Assembly (NCBI GenBank): GCA_016927595.1
Contig: JAFGMI010000013.1
Coordinates: 116,967 to 180,966 of the forward strand
DNA length: 64,000 nt
Direction of reading: 5' to 3'
Source of the DNA: Melioribacteraceae bacterium
Lineage (GTDB): Bacteria; Bacteroidota; Ignavibacteria; Ignavibacteriales; Melioribacteraceae
Below the pieces are notes generated by a model that saw only the letters and a list, made by a program, of their open reading frames with translations, made no database searches and was not told where the DNA came from. Below are positions 9,862 through 20,500 of this stretch, one piece after another. Each line of letters starts with the position of its first letter. Positions within the stretch are counted from its first letter, which is position 1. The position numbers and the translations under genes are program-made.

Positions 9862-11277
9862 ATGATAAATAAATTTACCCGGATAAAATTAGTGCTGTTG
9901 CTGCTTCTGCCGTTAGATATTATTTCGGCTTTCAGCAATTCCGGTGAATTACAATCTGTTCAGCATGCTTTGGAGGAATCACATAATCTGCCTTCAGCTA
10001 TAATGGTGTTGCCGTTTGTTCTTCTTCTGATTGCAATAGCCACTGGACCTATTTTCTATCATCATTTCTGGGAGAAAAATTATCCAAAAATATCTATGGC
10101 TCTGGGTTCACTAACGGTTATTTATTACCTGGTGATTCTGGAAGATACGCACAGCCTGCTTCATACATTTGCCGAGTACCTGTCGTTTATAGCTCTTCTT
10201 GCTTCCTTGTTTATAGCTTCCGGAGGTATTCTGATTAAAGTTGACAGGAAAGCTACACCTGCGCTTAACTCATTTATATTATTATTCGGTGCCGTAATTG
10301 CGAATATTATAGGGACTACGGGAGCTTCAATGCTTTTAATCCGCCCGTTCATGAAAATCAATAAAGACAATATTAAACCGTATCATATTATTTTTTTTAT
10401 TTTTATTGTAAGTAATATAGGAGGCGCTCTCACACCAATAGGAGATCCGCCTTTATTTCTTGGGTTTCTGAGAGGCATAGATTTTTTCTGGTTTGTTGAA
10501 AATGTATGGTACATTTGGCTGCCAACAGTACTTATTGTTATTACGATTTTCTACCTGGTTGATTCGAGAAATCCAGGCATCGATAATGAAAATCAGTACT
10601 CCGGTAAAATAGAATTCTCGGGTCTGAAAAATATAGGCTACCTTCTGATAATATTGATTTCTGTTTTTATTGATCCCGGTGTAATGGACTGGGTGCCGAG
10701 TCTGGCTCCTCTGCCATTCGGCATTCGTGAAATAATAATGTTCTCGGTCTGTTATTTTGCATATAAAAGTGCGGATAGAAGAATTCTTGAAGCCAACGAA
10801 TTCGATTTTGAACCGATAAAGGAAGTTGCTTATTTATTTGTCGGTATATTTGCAACAATGATACCCGCATTGCAGCTGATTGCTTACGAAGCCAATGTAC
10901 TGGGCGATGAAATCGGTGTCGGCGATTTTTACTGGGCTACAGGAATTTTATCGGGATTTTTGGATAATGCACCAACATATTTAAACTTTCTTAGTGCAGA
11001 GTTAGGCAAATTCGGCTTAGATATTAATATGAAACTGCAGGTACATCAGTTCCAGATGGAACATGTTATTTATCTTCAGGCGATATCGGTTGCAGCTGTA
11101 TTTTTCGGAGCTATGACTTATATTGGCAACGGACCTAATTTTATGGTTAAAGCTATTAGTGAAAGAGCCGGGGTGAAAATGCCCACTTTTTTCGCATATA
11201 TGGTTAAATATTCAATCCCAATATTAATTCCTATTTTCATTGTCGTATGGTTGGTGTTTTTTAACGGACATGCATAG
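9862..11277 (+). CDS. NhaD-type sodium/proton antiporter
   Basis: This 471-residue protein has about 12-13 membrane helices and the features of the ion transporter superfamily NhaD branch. It carries the GPIFYHHFWEKNYPK loop after the first helices, SNIGGALTPIGDPPLFLGFL in the first half, and the matching SGFLDNAPTYLNFL and YIGNGPNFMVKAI motifs in the second half. NhaD proteins exchange Na+ or Li+ for H+ across the inner membrane. An initial hydrophobic stretch may be a signal-like first helix. It may be co-transcribed with asnS and the next two genes. Confidence 0.85.
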   Translation: MINKFTRIKLVLLLLLPLDIISAFSNSGELQSVQHALEESHNLPSAIMVLPFVLLLIAIATGPIFYHHFWEKNYPKISMALGSLTVIYYLVILEDTHSLLHTFAEYLSFIALLASLFIASGGILIKVDRKATPALNSFILLFGAVIANIIGTTGASMLLIRPFMKINKDNIKPYHIIFFIFIVSNIGGALTPIGDPPLFLGFLRGIDFFWFVENVWYIWLPTVLIVITIFYLVDSRNPGIDNENQYSGKIEFSGLKNIGYLLIILISVFIDPGVMDWVPSLAPLPFGIREIIMFSVCYFAYKSADRRILEANEFDFEPIKEVAYLFVGIFATMIPALQLIAYEANVLGDEIGVGDFYWATGILSGFLDNAPTYLNFLSAELGKFGLDINMKLQVHQFQMEHVIYLQAISVAAVFFGAMTYIGNGPNFMVKAISERAGVKMPTFFAYMVKYSIPILIPIFIVVWLVFFNGHA

Positions 11278-11286
11278 GAGCATATA

Positions 11287-11652
11287 ATGAAAAGCCTAAG
11301 GGAAGTACTTGATAATAAACTTACTGGTCTTCATTACGGAAACAGAATCCTTCTGCCGTTCGGAGCGCATGTACTTAAAGCGGTTGTTGAAAATGATATT
11401 GTCATGGACTTCAGCAACGCTAAAAAAGGAGCCGCCTATAATATTACCAGGGATTTTACAGAATTATATTTCTATGACTACAGGGATTTATCTGAAGTGG
11501 TGACCGAGTACGAAACTATTAAATTAGTTTGTGTCGAAAACGGCAAAGATGTTTTCACTTTATCAAACCATGTTAAAATCGCCCTGTATCTTAAAGAAAA
11601 ACATATACTGGAAATAGAAGAACTTAACGACGATATTTTGTTTCTTGAATAG
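11287..11652 (+). CDS. Uncharacterised 121-residue protein
   Basis: A small soluble acidic protein with no recognised motif, signal peptide or membrane helix. It is predicted to be mixed alpha/beta. It has a good start context (GGAGCATATA before ATG) and sits 9 bases after the NhaD gene and 11 bases before nnr, so it is almost surely a real member of this transcription unit. No function is proposed. Confidence 0.7.
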   Translation: MKSLREVLDNKLTGLHYGNRILLPFGAHVLKAVVENDIVMDFSNAKKGAAYNITRDFTELYFYDYRDLSEVVTEYETIKLVCVENGKDVFTLSNHVKIALYLKEKHILEIEELNDDILFLE

Positions 11653-11663
11653 AAGAGGTAGTT

Positions 11664-13229
11664 ATGATACCGCTATTTAGCCCTTCGCAGATAAGAGAAG
11701 CCGATAACTACGCGATAAAGAAACTCGGCATTCCCGGAATTGCTTTAATGGAAAACGCATCCAGAAGTCTGATAGAAGCTATCGAACGGAATATTAATGA
11801 ATTAAATCATTATCTCCCTATAGGTATAATATGCGGTAAGGGAAACAATGGTGGAGACGGTTATGCACTGGCCAGACAGTTGATGATAAGAGGTTATCCG
11901 GTTAAACTTATTTCTTTGGCGCACGAATCCGAATTATCCGGCGATGCTTTGGTGAATTACCGTATATTTAAAAAGCTTATCATTAGTTATAAAAACTCGG
12001 ATCATATTCAATTTAACTCTGTGCGGGATATAAATAAGCTAAAAGACTGCCAGTTGATTATCGACGCACTTCTTGGAACAGGCACCAGGGGAGATCTTAA
12101 AGAACCGTATTCATCCATTATTGAAAAATTAAACGAGATTATCGCTTATAAAGTTGCTGTGGATATTCCCAGCGGTTTGCAGCCGGACACTTCTGTCGGT
12201 AACATTATTTTTGATGCCGATCTTACTGTTACGATGGCTGAACTTAAAACAGGATTATTTTATGGTAAAGGTTATTTGTACGCCGGTAAGGTGATAAAAG
12301 GAACCATAGGAATCGGGAGTGAATATTTCGATCGTCTTAAAGTAGAGGCATACCTTACCGAACCGGAAGATTGCTTCAGCGGATTGCCGATGCGGAAGAA
12401 AGATGCCAATAAGTATTCGGCAGGAAAAGTGCTGATAATTGCAGGTTCGGGAATGTTGCCGGGTGCTGCAGCTCTTGCTGCAAACGCTGCTCTGAATTCG
12501 GGCGCCGGTGCTGTTGTATTGGCTTTCCCGTATATTTCCAAACAGATTATTCACCAGAAAATATGTGAAGCAACAGTAATAACTTATAATGACGGCAGCA
12601 AAGAATATTTGACACCCGAAGCAGTTGATCAGATAGCGCCAAATATTAAATGGGCGGATTCAATAGTAGTCGGACCGGGATTGGGAAGAAAGTCCGAGAC
12701 TGTATCAGCATTGCATAAACTCTTTGAAAAATATTCCAATAAAAAATTTATAATTGATGCCGATGCGGTTTTTGCTTTGTCGGAAGGATTTTATAAAAAA
12801 ATTAGTTTAATGAATTCTGTATTTACTCCTCATCATGGCGAATTTGCAAATTTAATGGGTATAAGTATAGAAGAATTACACCAAAATTTGTTGTCATTAG
12901 GCAGAAAATTTTCACGAAGCAGTAATTCAATCCTTGTTTTAAAAGGAGCCCCGACAATTATATTCCATCCTGACGGTGAAATAATTATTAATTCATCCGG
13001 AAACGAAGCTCTGGCTAAATTCGGATCCGGCGATGTTCTGGCTGGAATCATCGGGTCTTTTATTGCATGCAATAAGGAGGTAGAGTTATCAGCAATCTCT
13101 GCTGTTTATTTACATGGTTTAATTGCCGACCTGCTTGTTGAATCGAAATCGGAGTTATCTGTCAGTGCTACTGATTTAATTAACAATATTTCGGATACCA
13201 TAAAATTTGTTGAAAAATCAATCGTTTAA
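11664..13229 (+). CDS. nnr: Bifunctional NAD(P)HX epimerase / ADP-dependent dehydratase
   Basis: This 521-residue fusion repairs hydrated NADH and NADPH. The N-terminal YjeF_N domain (about 1-215) epimerises NAD(P)HX and shows the start pattern READNYAIKKLGIPGIALMEN, GKGNNGGDGYALAR and DALLGTG. The C-terminal carbohydrate-kinase-like domain (about 230-515) dehydrates S-NAD(P)HX using ADP and carries GPGLGR, DADAVFAL, TPHHGEF and the nucleotide-binding NEALAKFGSGDVLAG. Both active domains look complete. The ATG at 11664 has an AGAGG site. The 3' end overlaps the VanZ gene by 23 bases. Confidence 0.93.
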   Translation: MIPLFSPSQIREADNYAIKKLGIPGIALMENASRSLIEAIERNINELNHYLPIGIICGKGNNGGDGYALARQLMIRGYPVKLISLAHESELSGDALVNYRIFKKLIISYKNSDHIQFNSVRDINKLKDCQLIIDALLGTGTRGDLKEPYSSIIEKLNEIIAYKVAVDIPSGLQPDTSVGNIIFDADLTVTMAELKTGLFYGKGYLYAGKVIKGTIGIGSEYFDRLKVEAYLTEPEDCFSGLPMRKKDANKYSAGKVLIIAGSGMLPGAAALAANAALNSGAGAVVLAFPYISKQIIHQKICEATVITYNDGSKEYLTPEAVDQIAPNIKWADSIVVGPGLGRKSETVSALHKLFEKYSNKKFIIDADAVFALSEGFYKKISLMNSVFTPHHGEFANLMGISIEELHQNLLSLGRKFSRSSNSILVLKGAPTIIFHPDGEIIINSSGNEALAKFGSGDVLAGIIGSFIACNKEVELSAISAVYLHGLIADLLVESKSELSVSATDLINNISDTIKFVEKSIV

Positions 13230-13638
13230 AGGTCTGTTTCTTCAGAAACGACAAGTATATAAATGGATTTTAATAACATACTGGATAGTCTTGTTCGTTC
13301 TGACTTCTATTCCATCCAAAGGACTGCCGGCATTCGGAGTATCAGATAAATTTGAACATGCACTGGCTTATTTTGTACTTACAGTTTTATTTGCGTGGTA
13401 CATCCTGGTAAAAAACAACTTTTCTTGGAATATCAAGAGCAAATCTCTATTTGTTATAGTAGTAATAAGTTTATACTCGTTTTTTGATGAAATTCACCAG
13501 ATTTTGATTCCCGGGAGATATTTCGACTGGCTGGATCTTTTAGCCAATAAAATCGGAATCCTTGCCGGATTTTTATTTTCAAGATTTATTTACAAAATGG
13601 CTGCGGATAATTTTAAGAATGATGGAACTGCCGTATGA
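13207..13638 (+). CDS. VanZ-like family protein
   Basis: This 143-residue membrane protein has three to four helices and VanZ-family patterns: a first helix ending in LTSIPSKGLP, then SDKFEHALAYFVL, and the FDEIHQILIPGRYFDWLDLLANKIGILAG segment shared by VanZ and its relatives. VanZ is linked to teicoplanin resistance in enterococci, but the many VanZ-like proteins in other bacteria have no proven role. The TTG start lies inside nnr, suggesting translational coupling. Another TTG directly follows, so the first residue is uncertain. Confidence 0.8.
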   Translation: MLKNQSFKGLFLQKRQVYKWILITYWIVLFVLTSIPSKGLPAFGVSDKFEHALAYFVLTVLFAWYILVKNNFSWNIKSKSLFVIVVISLYSFFDEIHQILIPGRYFDWLDLLANKIGILAGFLFSRFIYKMAADNFKNDGTAV

Positions 13639-13736
13639 ACACATTGTAAAAAAGATGAATTCATCAATTGACAAAGGGGTAATCATTTTTTAAGTTTCAC
13701 AAGCTATTTTGAGCATGTGGAACAAGGAGGATTAAA

Positions 13737-14393
13737 GTGGCATTAAAAAAGAACCCAAAAGTCGACCTTAAAAGGAAATATACGAGGATCTTCGAAGTAG
13801 CATTAGTTATTTCACTGCTTATTATTATCGGGGCATTTAAGTTTTTCCCTGAATTTGATGCAGAAGATGTAAAATTCGAAGCACCTCAGGAATTGGTTGA
13901 AGTCGAAGATGTTGAGGCTACCAAACAGGAAGCTGCACCTCCGCCTCCGCCGAAGCCGCCGATCCCGATCGAAGCTCCTACAGATGACGTGCTCGAAGAT
14001 ATTGAAATTGCCGAAACAGAACTCGACGTGGATGCAGTAGTTGAAGCTCCGCCACCTCCGCCGGTTGATGAGGAAGAAGACGAAGCCGAACCGGTATTTT
14101 TCGTTGCGGTGGAAGAGATGCCGGAACCGATTGGAGGTATCGAAGGTATTCAGAAGAAAATCGTTTATCCTGAAATTGCTAAAAGAGCCGGTGTACAGGG
14201 AAGAGTATTCGTGAAAGCATTTGTTGATGAAAACGGTAATGTAAGTAAAGTTGAGCTTATTAAGGGAATCGGAGCAGGCTGCGACGAGGCTGCAATAACT
14301 GCTGTTCAGCAAACTAAATTCAAACCTGGAAAACAGAGAGGTAAACCGGTTAAGGTTCAGGTTACCGTCCCGGTGCTTTTCAAGCTTCAATAA
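13737..14393 (+). CDS. tonB: TonB-family energy-transducing protein
   Basis: This 218-residue protein has one N-terminal membrane helix (about residues 22-40). A Pro/Glu-rich periplasmic linker with PPPPPKPPIPIEAP and PPPPPVDEEED follows. The C-terminal TonB domain (about 130-218) has YPEIAKRAGVQGRVFVKAFVDENG and the closing TVPVLFKLQ. TonB with ExbB/ExbD passes proton-motive energy to outer-membrane receptors such as the one at 57 kb. No exbB/exbD is next to it. The GTG start is fixed by a strong AAGGAGG site 7 bases upstream. A terminator follows directly, so it is probably monocistronic. Confidence 0.92.
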   Translation: MALKKNPKVDLKRKYTRIFEVALVISLLIIIGAFKFFPEFDAEDVKFEAPQELVEVEDVEATKQEAAPPPPPKPPIPIEAPTDDVLEDIEIAETELDVDAVVEAPPPPPVDEEEDEAEPVFFVAVEEMPEPIGGIEGIQKKIVYPEIAKRAGVQGRVFVKAFVDENGNVSKVELIKGIGAGCDEAAITAVQQTKFKPGKQRGKPVKVQVTVPVLFKLQ

Positions 14394-14399
14394 ATTTGA

Positions 14400-14424
14400 C
14401 GCCCCTTCCAGGGGCGTTTTTTTT
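14400..14424 (+). terminator. Rho-independent terminator of tonB
   Basis: The arms CGCCCC (14400-14405) and GGGGCG (14411-14416) with a 5-base loop are followed by eight Ts, directly downstream of the tonB stop codon. Confidence 0.85.
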
Positions 14425-14508
14425 ATCATTCCGCACTCTTCTTATTTGTAACTTTTTATGTTTTCGAACGTCTGTTCAGTAAAGTGACTGACTATTCGTA
14501 AATATAAC

Positions 14509-14539
14509 TTGACATTCATTTAAATGACTGATAAGTTTG
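14509..14539 (+). promoter_or_regulatory. Promoter with TetR-type palindromic operator for the RND efflux operon
   Basis: TTGAC (14509-14513) and TAAGTTTG (14532-14539), 18 bases apart, match the Bacteroidota -33/-7 pattern. Between them lies a perfect 12-bp palindrome TCATTTAAATGA (14516-14527), a natural place for the TetR repressor encoded 34 bases downstream. A second TGACTGA element occurs at 14485-14491, repeating the one at 14525-14531. The operator role is inferred. Confidence 0.5.
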
Positions 14540-14572
14540 TAGCCCATTTTATAAAATTTACAGGAAACACTA

Positions 14573-15196
14573 ATGAGCAGAAAAGAACGGGAACGGGAAT
14601 TTAAAAGAAGTGAAATTCTCTCTGCGGCTCTGGAATTATTCGCAGCAAAAGGTTTCATCAACACAACTCTTGATGAAATTGCCGAAAAATCTGAATTCGG
14701 AAAAGGAACCATTTACAATTATTTTCAAAATAAGGAAGAAATTTATACTGCTATAGTAGAGAACGTGTTTAATGATTTTTTGCAGAACTTCAGGAGCATT
14801 GATTTATCCACTGTTACTTTCAGGGAATTCACAACCCAGGTTATAAGGTTTATGTTCTCTTATTGCTTTAACAACCAGGCTGCATTCAAAGTTATGGCGC
14901 ACAAAAGACTTGAAGTAATCGGCGATACTCCTCACCCTTTTTCGGATAATATTAAAAAAGTTTCGAAGCAATTGAATAGTATTCAGACCAGAAAATTGGA
15001 AAAAGCTATTGAGAATGGAGAGATCAAAGGGACCGATTCCCAAAAACTGATTGCATTAATCCGGGGAACGGTTTTCTCATATATTCATCATGAAATGGTT
15101 TGCTCAAAAGTCCAGAATATAAATATAGATGAAGAGACAGAGTATCTTACTTCAATTATTTTTAACGGAATTATTAACCCAGCAGAGAGGAAATAG
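14573..15196 (+). CDS. TetR/AcrR-family transcriptional regulator
   Basis: This 207-residue protein has an N-terminal TetR helix-turn-helix (about residues 10-55): ALELFAAKGFINTTLDEIAEKSEFGKGTIYNYFQNKEEIY. The C-terminal ligand-binding domain is variable. It is the first gene of the operon with tolC, hlyD and acrB homologues, so it most likely represses the efflux pump and itself through the palindrome in its promoter. Its stop overlaps the start of the TolC-like gene. The ligand is unknown. Confidence 0.9.
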   Translation: MSRKEREREFKRSEILSAALELFAAKGFINTTLDEIAEKSEFGKGTIYNYFQNKEEIYTAIVENVFNDFLQNFRSIDLSTVTFREFTTQVIRFMFSYCFNNQAAFKVMAHKRLEVIGDTPHPFSDNIKKVSKQLNSIQTRKLEKAIENGEIKGTDSQKLIALIRGTVFSYIHHEMVCSKVQNINIDEETEYLTSIIFNGIINPAERK

Positions 15197-16518
15197 TGAG
15201 GCTAGTAAAATTACTAACAATTCTGTCGTTGTTTTCTGTTTCAGTCACGGCGCAACAGGCACTAACACTTAATGATTGTATACAAATTGCGCTTGAAAAT
15301 AATCACCAACACAGGCAGACAGTACTCGACAGGGAAAAAGCGGAGGAGCAGGTAAGGGAGGCTTACGGTTCTTCATTGTTTCCTTCGATCAATGGTACTG
15401 TTACTTATAATCGTGCGGTTAAAAGAGCACGTTTTATTATCGAGACTCCTTTCTTCAGCGGAAGTTTTCCGGTAGGCTCCGAAAATACACTAACCGCTTC
15501 AGTTAATGCCGAGCAGCCTTTGTTCACAGGAGCAATGTTTCTTGCTGTACAAATTGCTGAAACATTCGCTGAGATATCTAAAGAAGCAGAAGCTTATTCT
15601 GAAACCGAACTGGTATTGAATGTAAAACAGGCTTATTACACTTATCTCCTGGCTAAGGAAATGGTTGGTCTGGCGGAAATGCAGATGCAGCGTGCCGGGG
15701 AAAATCTGAAGAATGTTAAATCGATGTATGATGCCGGCTTGGTTGCCGAGTATGACTACATTAAAGCCAACGTACAATATCAAAATGCAGTGCCAAGTGT
15801 TACAGAAGCGAAAAATCAGGTTGTACTTGCTGCAAGTAATTTAAAACTGATTTTAGGAATGAATATAAACGAGACATTAAATATTAATGATTCGCTTGAA
15901 ACGAGCGATGTTGATGTAAACGACCAGTTAATAAGTGACTACGATAATGTTGCTGCAAATAAGTTATTAAGGCAGATGGAACTTCAGACTGAAATGCAGG
16001 ACCTTGTCAAATCGTATCAGTTTACAGAGCATTTCCCCAAACTTACTGCTTTCGGAAACTGGCAGTCCCAGGCGCAGGAAAATGACAGGGCTTTGAGTAA
16101 CTGGCGTTTTTTTAATTCAATTTCGGTTGGCTTAACGCTTAAAGTCCCTATTTTCAGAGGGTTTACACTTGACTCAAAAGTGGAACAGGCTGAGCTTGAT
16201 TATAAAAAAGCAGTAGAAGGACTGGCAAATACAAAAAAAGCTATACTGAATGAATATAAAAATACAATAAACAATATTGAAAAAACTCGACAGCAGATAA
16301 AGGCATATAAAATTGCAAGAACCGAAGCACAGAAGGGTTACGATATTGCAGTTAAACGATACAATACAGGACTCGGGACTCAGCTTGAAGTTACGGATGC
16401 TCTCCTGGGTTTAACAAATGCCGAAGTTAATCTTATGACATCCATACACGAGTATCTTGTAAGTAATGCAAGACTTGATTTGCTGGCAGGGAAAAATATA
16501 AGTGAAATTAAAAATTAG
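15196..16518 (+). CDS. TolC-family outer membrane efflux protein
   Basis: This 440-residue protein has a signal peptide (cleavage expected after VSVTAQ, about residue 19) and the two OEP repeats of TolC-like channels, each a long coiled-coil helical pair with short membrane strands. It begins with LTLNDCIQIALENN, the usual OEP start, and contains repeated alanine/asparagine-rich helices in the periplasmic tunnel. The GTG start at 15196 has a GAGGAAA site. It is the outer-membrane duct of the tripartite pump encoded by the next two genes. Confidence 0.9.
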   Translation: MRLVKLLTILSLFSVSVTAQQALTLNDCIQIALENNHQHRQTVLDREKAEEQVREAYGSSLFPSINGTVTYNRAVKRARFIIETPFFSGSFPVGSENTLTASVNAEQPLFTGAMFLAVQIAETFAEISKEAEAYSETELVLNVKQAYYTYLLAKEMVGLAEMQMQRAGENLKNVKSMYDAGLVAEYDYIKANVQYQNAVPSVTEAKNQVVLAASNLKLILGMNINETLNINDSLETSDVDVNDQLISDYDNVAANKLLRQMELQTEMQDLVKSYQFTEHFPKLTAFGNWQSQAQENDRALSNWRFFNSISVGLTLKVPIFRGFTLDSKVEQAELDYKKAVEGLANTKKAILNEYKNTINNIEKTRQQIKAYKIARTEAQKGYDIAVKRYNTGLGTQLEVTDALLGLTNAEVNLMTSIHEYLVSNARLDLLAGKNISEIKN

Positions 16519-16530
16519 TTGAGGATCGCA

Positions 16531-17583
16531 ATGAAAGAATCCATAAAAATATGCTTATCAGTTATTGCATTAATTGCATTCGGAGTGTTTGCTCAAAGCT
16601 GTTCCGAAACCGAAGGTTCTGAAACGGAAGAGGTATCTAAAGAAATATTAGTAAGTGTTGAAATAAGCCGAATAACTTCCCGGGAGTATATTGATTATAT
16701 ACCTCTGATAGGCACAATTAAGGCGGTTCAGAGGACAACGCTCAGTACTGCTGAAGGTGCGGAAATTGAAAAAATAGTAAAAGACAAAGGTCAATTCGCT
16801 GTGGAAGGCGACACCGTAATTGTTCTGAAAAACGATTTGCTTAAAGCTGCACTTGACGCAGCCGCCGCTCAGTATAAACTTGATCAAGTCACTTTTGAAA
16901 AACAGGGACAGATATATAAAGATAATGTGAACAGCGAATTCCAGTATCTTCAGTCTAAATACAGAAGGGATCAGAGTCTTGCAAATTATAATATGGCTAA
17001 AGCCCGGTATGACAGAACTTTTTTAATTGCACCTTTTAATTGTATCGTCGACAGAAGATATTATGATGTTGGCGAATTCGTGCTTCCTGGATCGCCGGTC
17101 GTGGATCTTGTAAACAACAAGAATTACAAAGTTGAGGTCGGTGTGCCTGAAAAATATTCCGGTCAGATTTCAATTGGCGATAATGCAAAAATCATTTTGA
17201 AAAGTGTTACTGCTGACGAGATTTTTGGAAAAGTGGTCTATGTAGGCACTTCAATCACACCAGATAATAGAACCTTCCCGGTGGAGATATCAATTTCTTC
17301 AGATTCAAAATACATAAGACCGGAGCTGGCTGCCGAAGTGTTTATTGAGAACGGCATTTATAATGATGTTTTTATTATTCCTGATGAGGTTGTTACCAGG
17401 ATTGACGAGGGATACATAATTTTTGTTGAAGATAGCGGAATTGCAAAGAGCAGACTGATTGAAGTTCTGAACAGGTCGGGTGAGAATATTGCTGTTAGAA
17501 AAGGACTAAACAATAACGATAATCTGATCGTGGTAGGGTATCAAAATTTAATTGATGGTCAAAAAATCAGTGTAGTTAACTAA
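16531..17583 (+). CDS. RND efflux periplasmic adaptor lipoprotein (HlyD/MFP family)
   Basis: This protein of about 350 residues is a membrane-fusion protein. It has a lipobox signal peptide (FAQSC, lipidated Cys24), a biotinyl-lipoyl-like half motif (GAEIEKIVKDKGQFAVEGDTV), a helical hairpin, the second lipoyl half (FLIAPFNCIVDRRYYDVGEFV), and the beta-barrel and membrane-proximal domains. The ATG at 16531 with GAGG 8 bases upstream is chosen over the TTG at 16519. It bridges the TolC-like channel and the RND pump of the same operon. Confidence 0.9.
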   Translation: MKESIKICLSVIALIAFGVFAQSCSETEGSETEEVSKEILVSVEISRITSREYIDYIPLIGTIKAVQRTTLSTAEGAEIEKIVKDKGQFAVEGDTVIVLKNDLLKAALDAAAAQYKLDQVTFEKQGQIYKDNVNSEFQYLQSKYRRDQSLANYNMAKARYDRTFLIAPFNCIVDRRYYDVGEFVLPGSPVVDLVNNKNYKVEVGVPEKYSGQISIGDNAKIILKSVTADEIFGKVVYVGTSITPDNRTFPVEISISSDSKYIRPELAAEVFIENGIYNDVFIIPDEVVTRIDEGYIIFVEDSGIAKSRLIEVLNRSGENIAVRKGLNNNDNLIVVGYQNLIDGQKISVVN

Positions 17584-17595
17584 GGATAGCTTAAC

Positions 17596-20500
17596 ATGAA
17601 AATTACAGATGTTGCCATTGAAAACCGTACTTCGGTTTTTATTTTAATATTTATAATAACTATTACCGGCATTATATCGTACGTCTCTCTGCCGAGGGAG
17701 TCATCTCCTGATGTTCAGATTCCGCTGGTAATCGTTTCGACACCATATTTTGGTGTGTCACCTGAGGATATTGAATCGTTGATAACTCAGCCCATTGAAA
17801 AAGAGATAAATGCTATAAGCGAGGTCAAGGAAATAACTTCATCATCTTTCGAAGGTTATTCAATAGTCCGAGTTGAATTCGAAAGCGGTTACAGTATTGA
17901 CGACGCCCTTCAGAAGGTCAGAGACAAAGTAAATAAAGCTGAAGCCGAACTGCCCGATGATGTAGAGAAGCCGGAGATTATCGAGATAAATTTTTCTGAA
18001 TTTCCGATTCTAACCTATAACATATCGGGTGATGTAGGACTGGTAATGCTGAAAGATATTGCCGAAGACATGAAGGACGATATTGAAAATATTGAAGGTG
18101 TGCTCGACGTTAAAATCAGCGGAGGACTTGAAAGGGAAGTTAAAGTAGATGTAGACATTGACAAGCTATATCATTACAACATAAGATTTGACGATGTTAT
18201 CGATGCTATCCGAAATGAAAATAAAACAATTCCCGGCGGCTTAATTGATGTTAATAATTCAAGTTTTCTTGTCAGGGTTCCCGGTGAATTTGACAAACCA
18301 TATATCATAAATGATCTGATCGTTAAAATCAAAGATGGAAAGCCGATATACATGAAGGATGTAGCAGATGTACAATACTCGTTTCAGGAGCGAAATTCAT
18401 ATGCGAGGCTTAACCGGATTGACTGCGTAACAGTAAGTGTTTCCAAAAGACTCGGATCAAATATAATTGATATTGCCAATGAGGTAAAACAGGTTATAAA
18501 CGATTATAAGAACAGACTTCCCGGAACAATTGAATTCAGCATTACGGTCGACCAGTCGCAGGATATTAAACGAAGCGTAAGGAATCTGGAAAACAATATA
18601 TTTTCTGGTCTTCTGCTTGTTCTTCTGGTGCTGTTTACATTACTTGGTTTACGCAATGCATTTTTTGTTGCTATTGCAATACCGCTGAGTATGCTTATAT
18701 CATTCGTAATTCTTTCGGCATTGAATATAACTTTGAACTTCGTCGTGTTGTTTTCATTAATACTTGCTCTTGGAATGCTTGTTGACAACGCGATTGTGAT
18801 TGTAGAAAATATTTACAAGTTTCTCGAGGATGGTAACGATCTTCTTACTGCTTCTAAACTGGGCGCTAAAGAAGTTGCGTGGCCGATCAGTACGTCTACC
18901 CTAACCACTTTAATGGCTTTCGGTCCGCTTCTCTTCTGGCCGGGTGTCGTCGGAGATTTTATGCAGTACCTGCCGATCACCCTGATTGTTACATTGTCAT
19001 CGTCTCTCTTTGTTGCGCTGATAATTAATCCGGTAGTAGCTTCAAAATTTATGAAGCTGGAGTCAAAAAATAACAAGCCTAAATCAATCTTAGGCAGACT
19101 TTTCGGTTTATTTACAAAATTCACTACCTATACAAACGATGTTCTACTGCCCAAAACCATGGTTGTATACCAGAAATTTCTTGAAAACGCTATCGGCGAA
19201 GACAGGTCTGTCGATAAACCAATAAGTAAAAGAACATGGTACGGTTTGATGGTTATAATAATCTATCTTATGATTATCTCAATATTGCTGAATACCCCTG
19301 CCGTGCCAAATGAAATAGTATTGGCGCTGGGTCTTGTAGCCGGTATCGGAATTTTGTGGATCTTTAAGAACCCCAGACTGAAGGTATTAACCGGAACGGT
19401 TATTCTTCTGGTCTTGATAATAAATCTTTACAATGAATTCGATCATGGAGTTGAATTTTTTCCGGAAACAGATCCGGAAAGAGTATATGTAAATGTAGAA
19501 AGTCCTACAGGAACAAATATCGAAATGTCGAACAGAATAGCAAAACTTATTGAGAAGAAACTGCTCCCGTTTGCCGAGGTTGATGTGCGTGAGTTTGTTG
19601 CCAATGTAGGCAGTTCCAACAATCCTTTCGACGGTGGTTCGAATTCCACTCCTAATAAGAGCACAGTTACAGTCCAGTTTGTAGATTATAATGAAAGAAG
19701 TGAATCATCCCGGATAACTGCTGATAAGATAAGACAAGCTGTTATGAACATTGCGGGAGCAGAAATTGAGGTGCAGAAAGAAATGCACGGACCACCAGTC
19801 GGTGCACCGATCAGTATCGAAATTATCGGTGATGATTTTAGTACTCTTGGTAGTATAGCTGAGAATGTCCGTAACGTAATTCGCGAGATAGACGGTGTTG
19901 TTGATATTAAAGATAACTACGACAGCGGCAGACCGGAAGTAAGAGTACTCGTAGACAGGGAAAAAGCCGCATTATTCGCAATGAACACTTCGATGATTGC
20001 CAATAATATACGAACAGCTATAAATGGTTTTGAAGCTTCGAAGTACAGAATAAATGATGAGGAATATGATATAACAGTCCGGCTTGAAAAAGGTCAGCGC
20101 GAAAGTGTGGACGTTCTCAAAAATATGCGTATTAATTATAATAACAAGGAAGGTAAAACTAAAAGTGTGCCGCTTCTGAGTGTCGCCGATGTAAAGTACG
20201 ATAAAGGTCCCGGAGCTATTCGCCGTAAAGACCTGAAAAGAGTGGTTACCGTAACAGCAAATGTTGATGCTGCATTTAATGCTAACGATGTATTAAGTAA
20301 AGTGATAAACAAGCTCACCACATTTGATCTGCCTCCCGATTACAGATTTGATTATACCGGTCAGAATAAGGAACAGAAAAAAGCAGAAGAATTTCTGGGT
20401 AAGGCTTTCATGATTGCATTTCTCGGCATATTTCTTATCCTGGTTGTTCAGTTCAATTCGTTAAGCCAACCAGTTATGATTATGGCAGCTGTAACTATCT

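Noticed and set aside
13812..14429. 205-codon minus-strand frame opposite tonB
   Set aside because: It is antisense to a clear TonB gene and crosses the terminator. The peptide is rich in Arg, Phe and Cys, as expected from reading the Pro/Glu-rich linker backwards.
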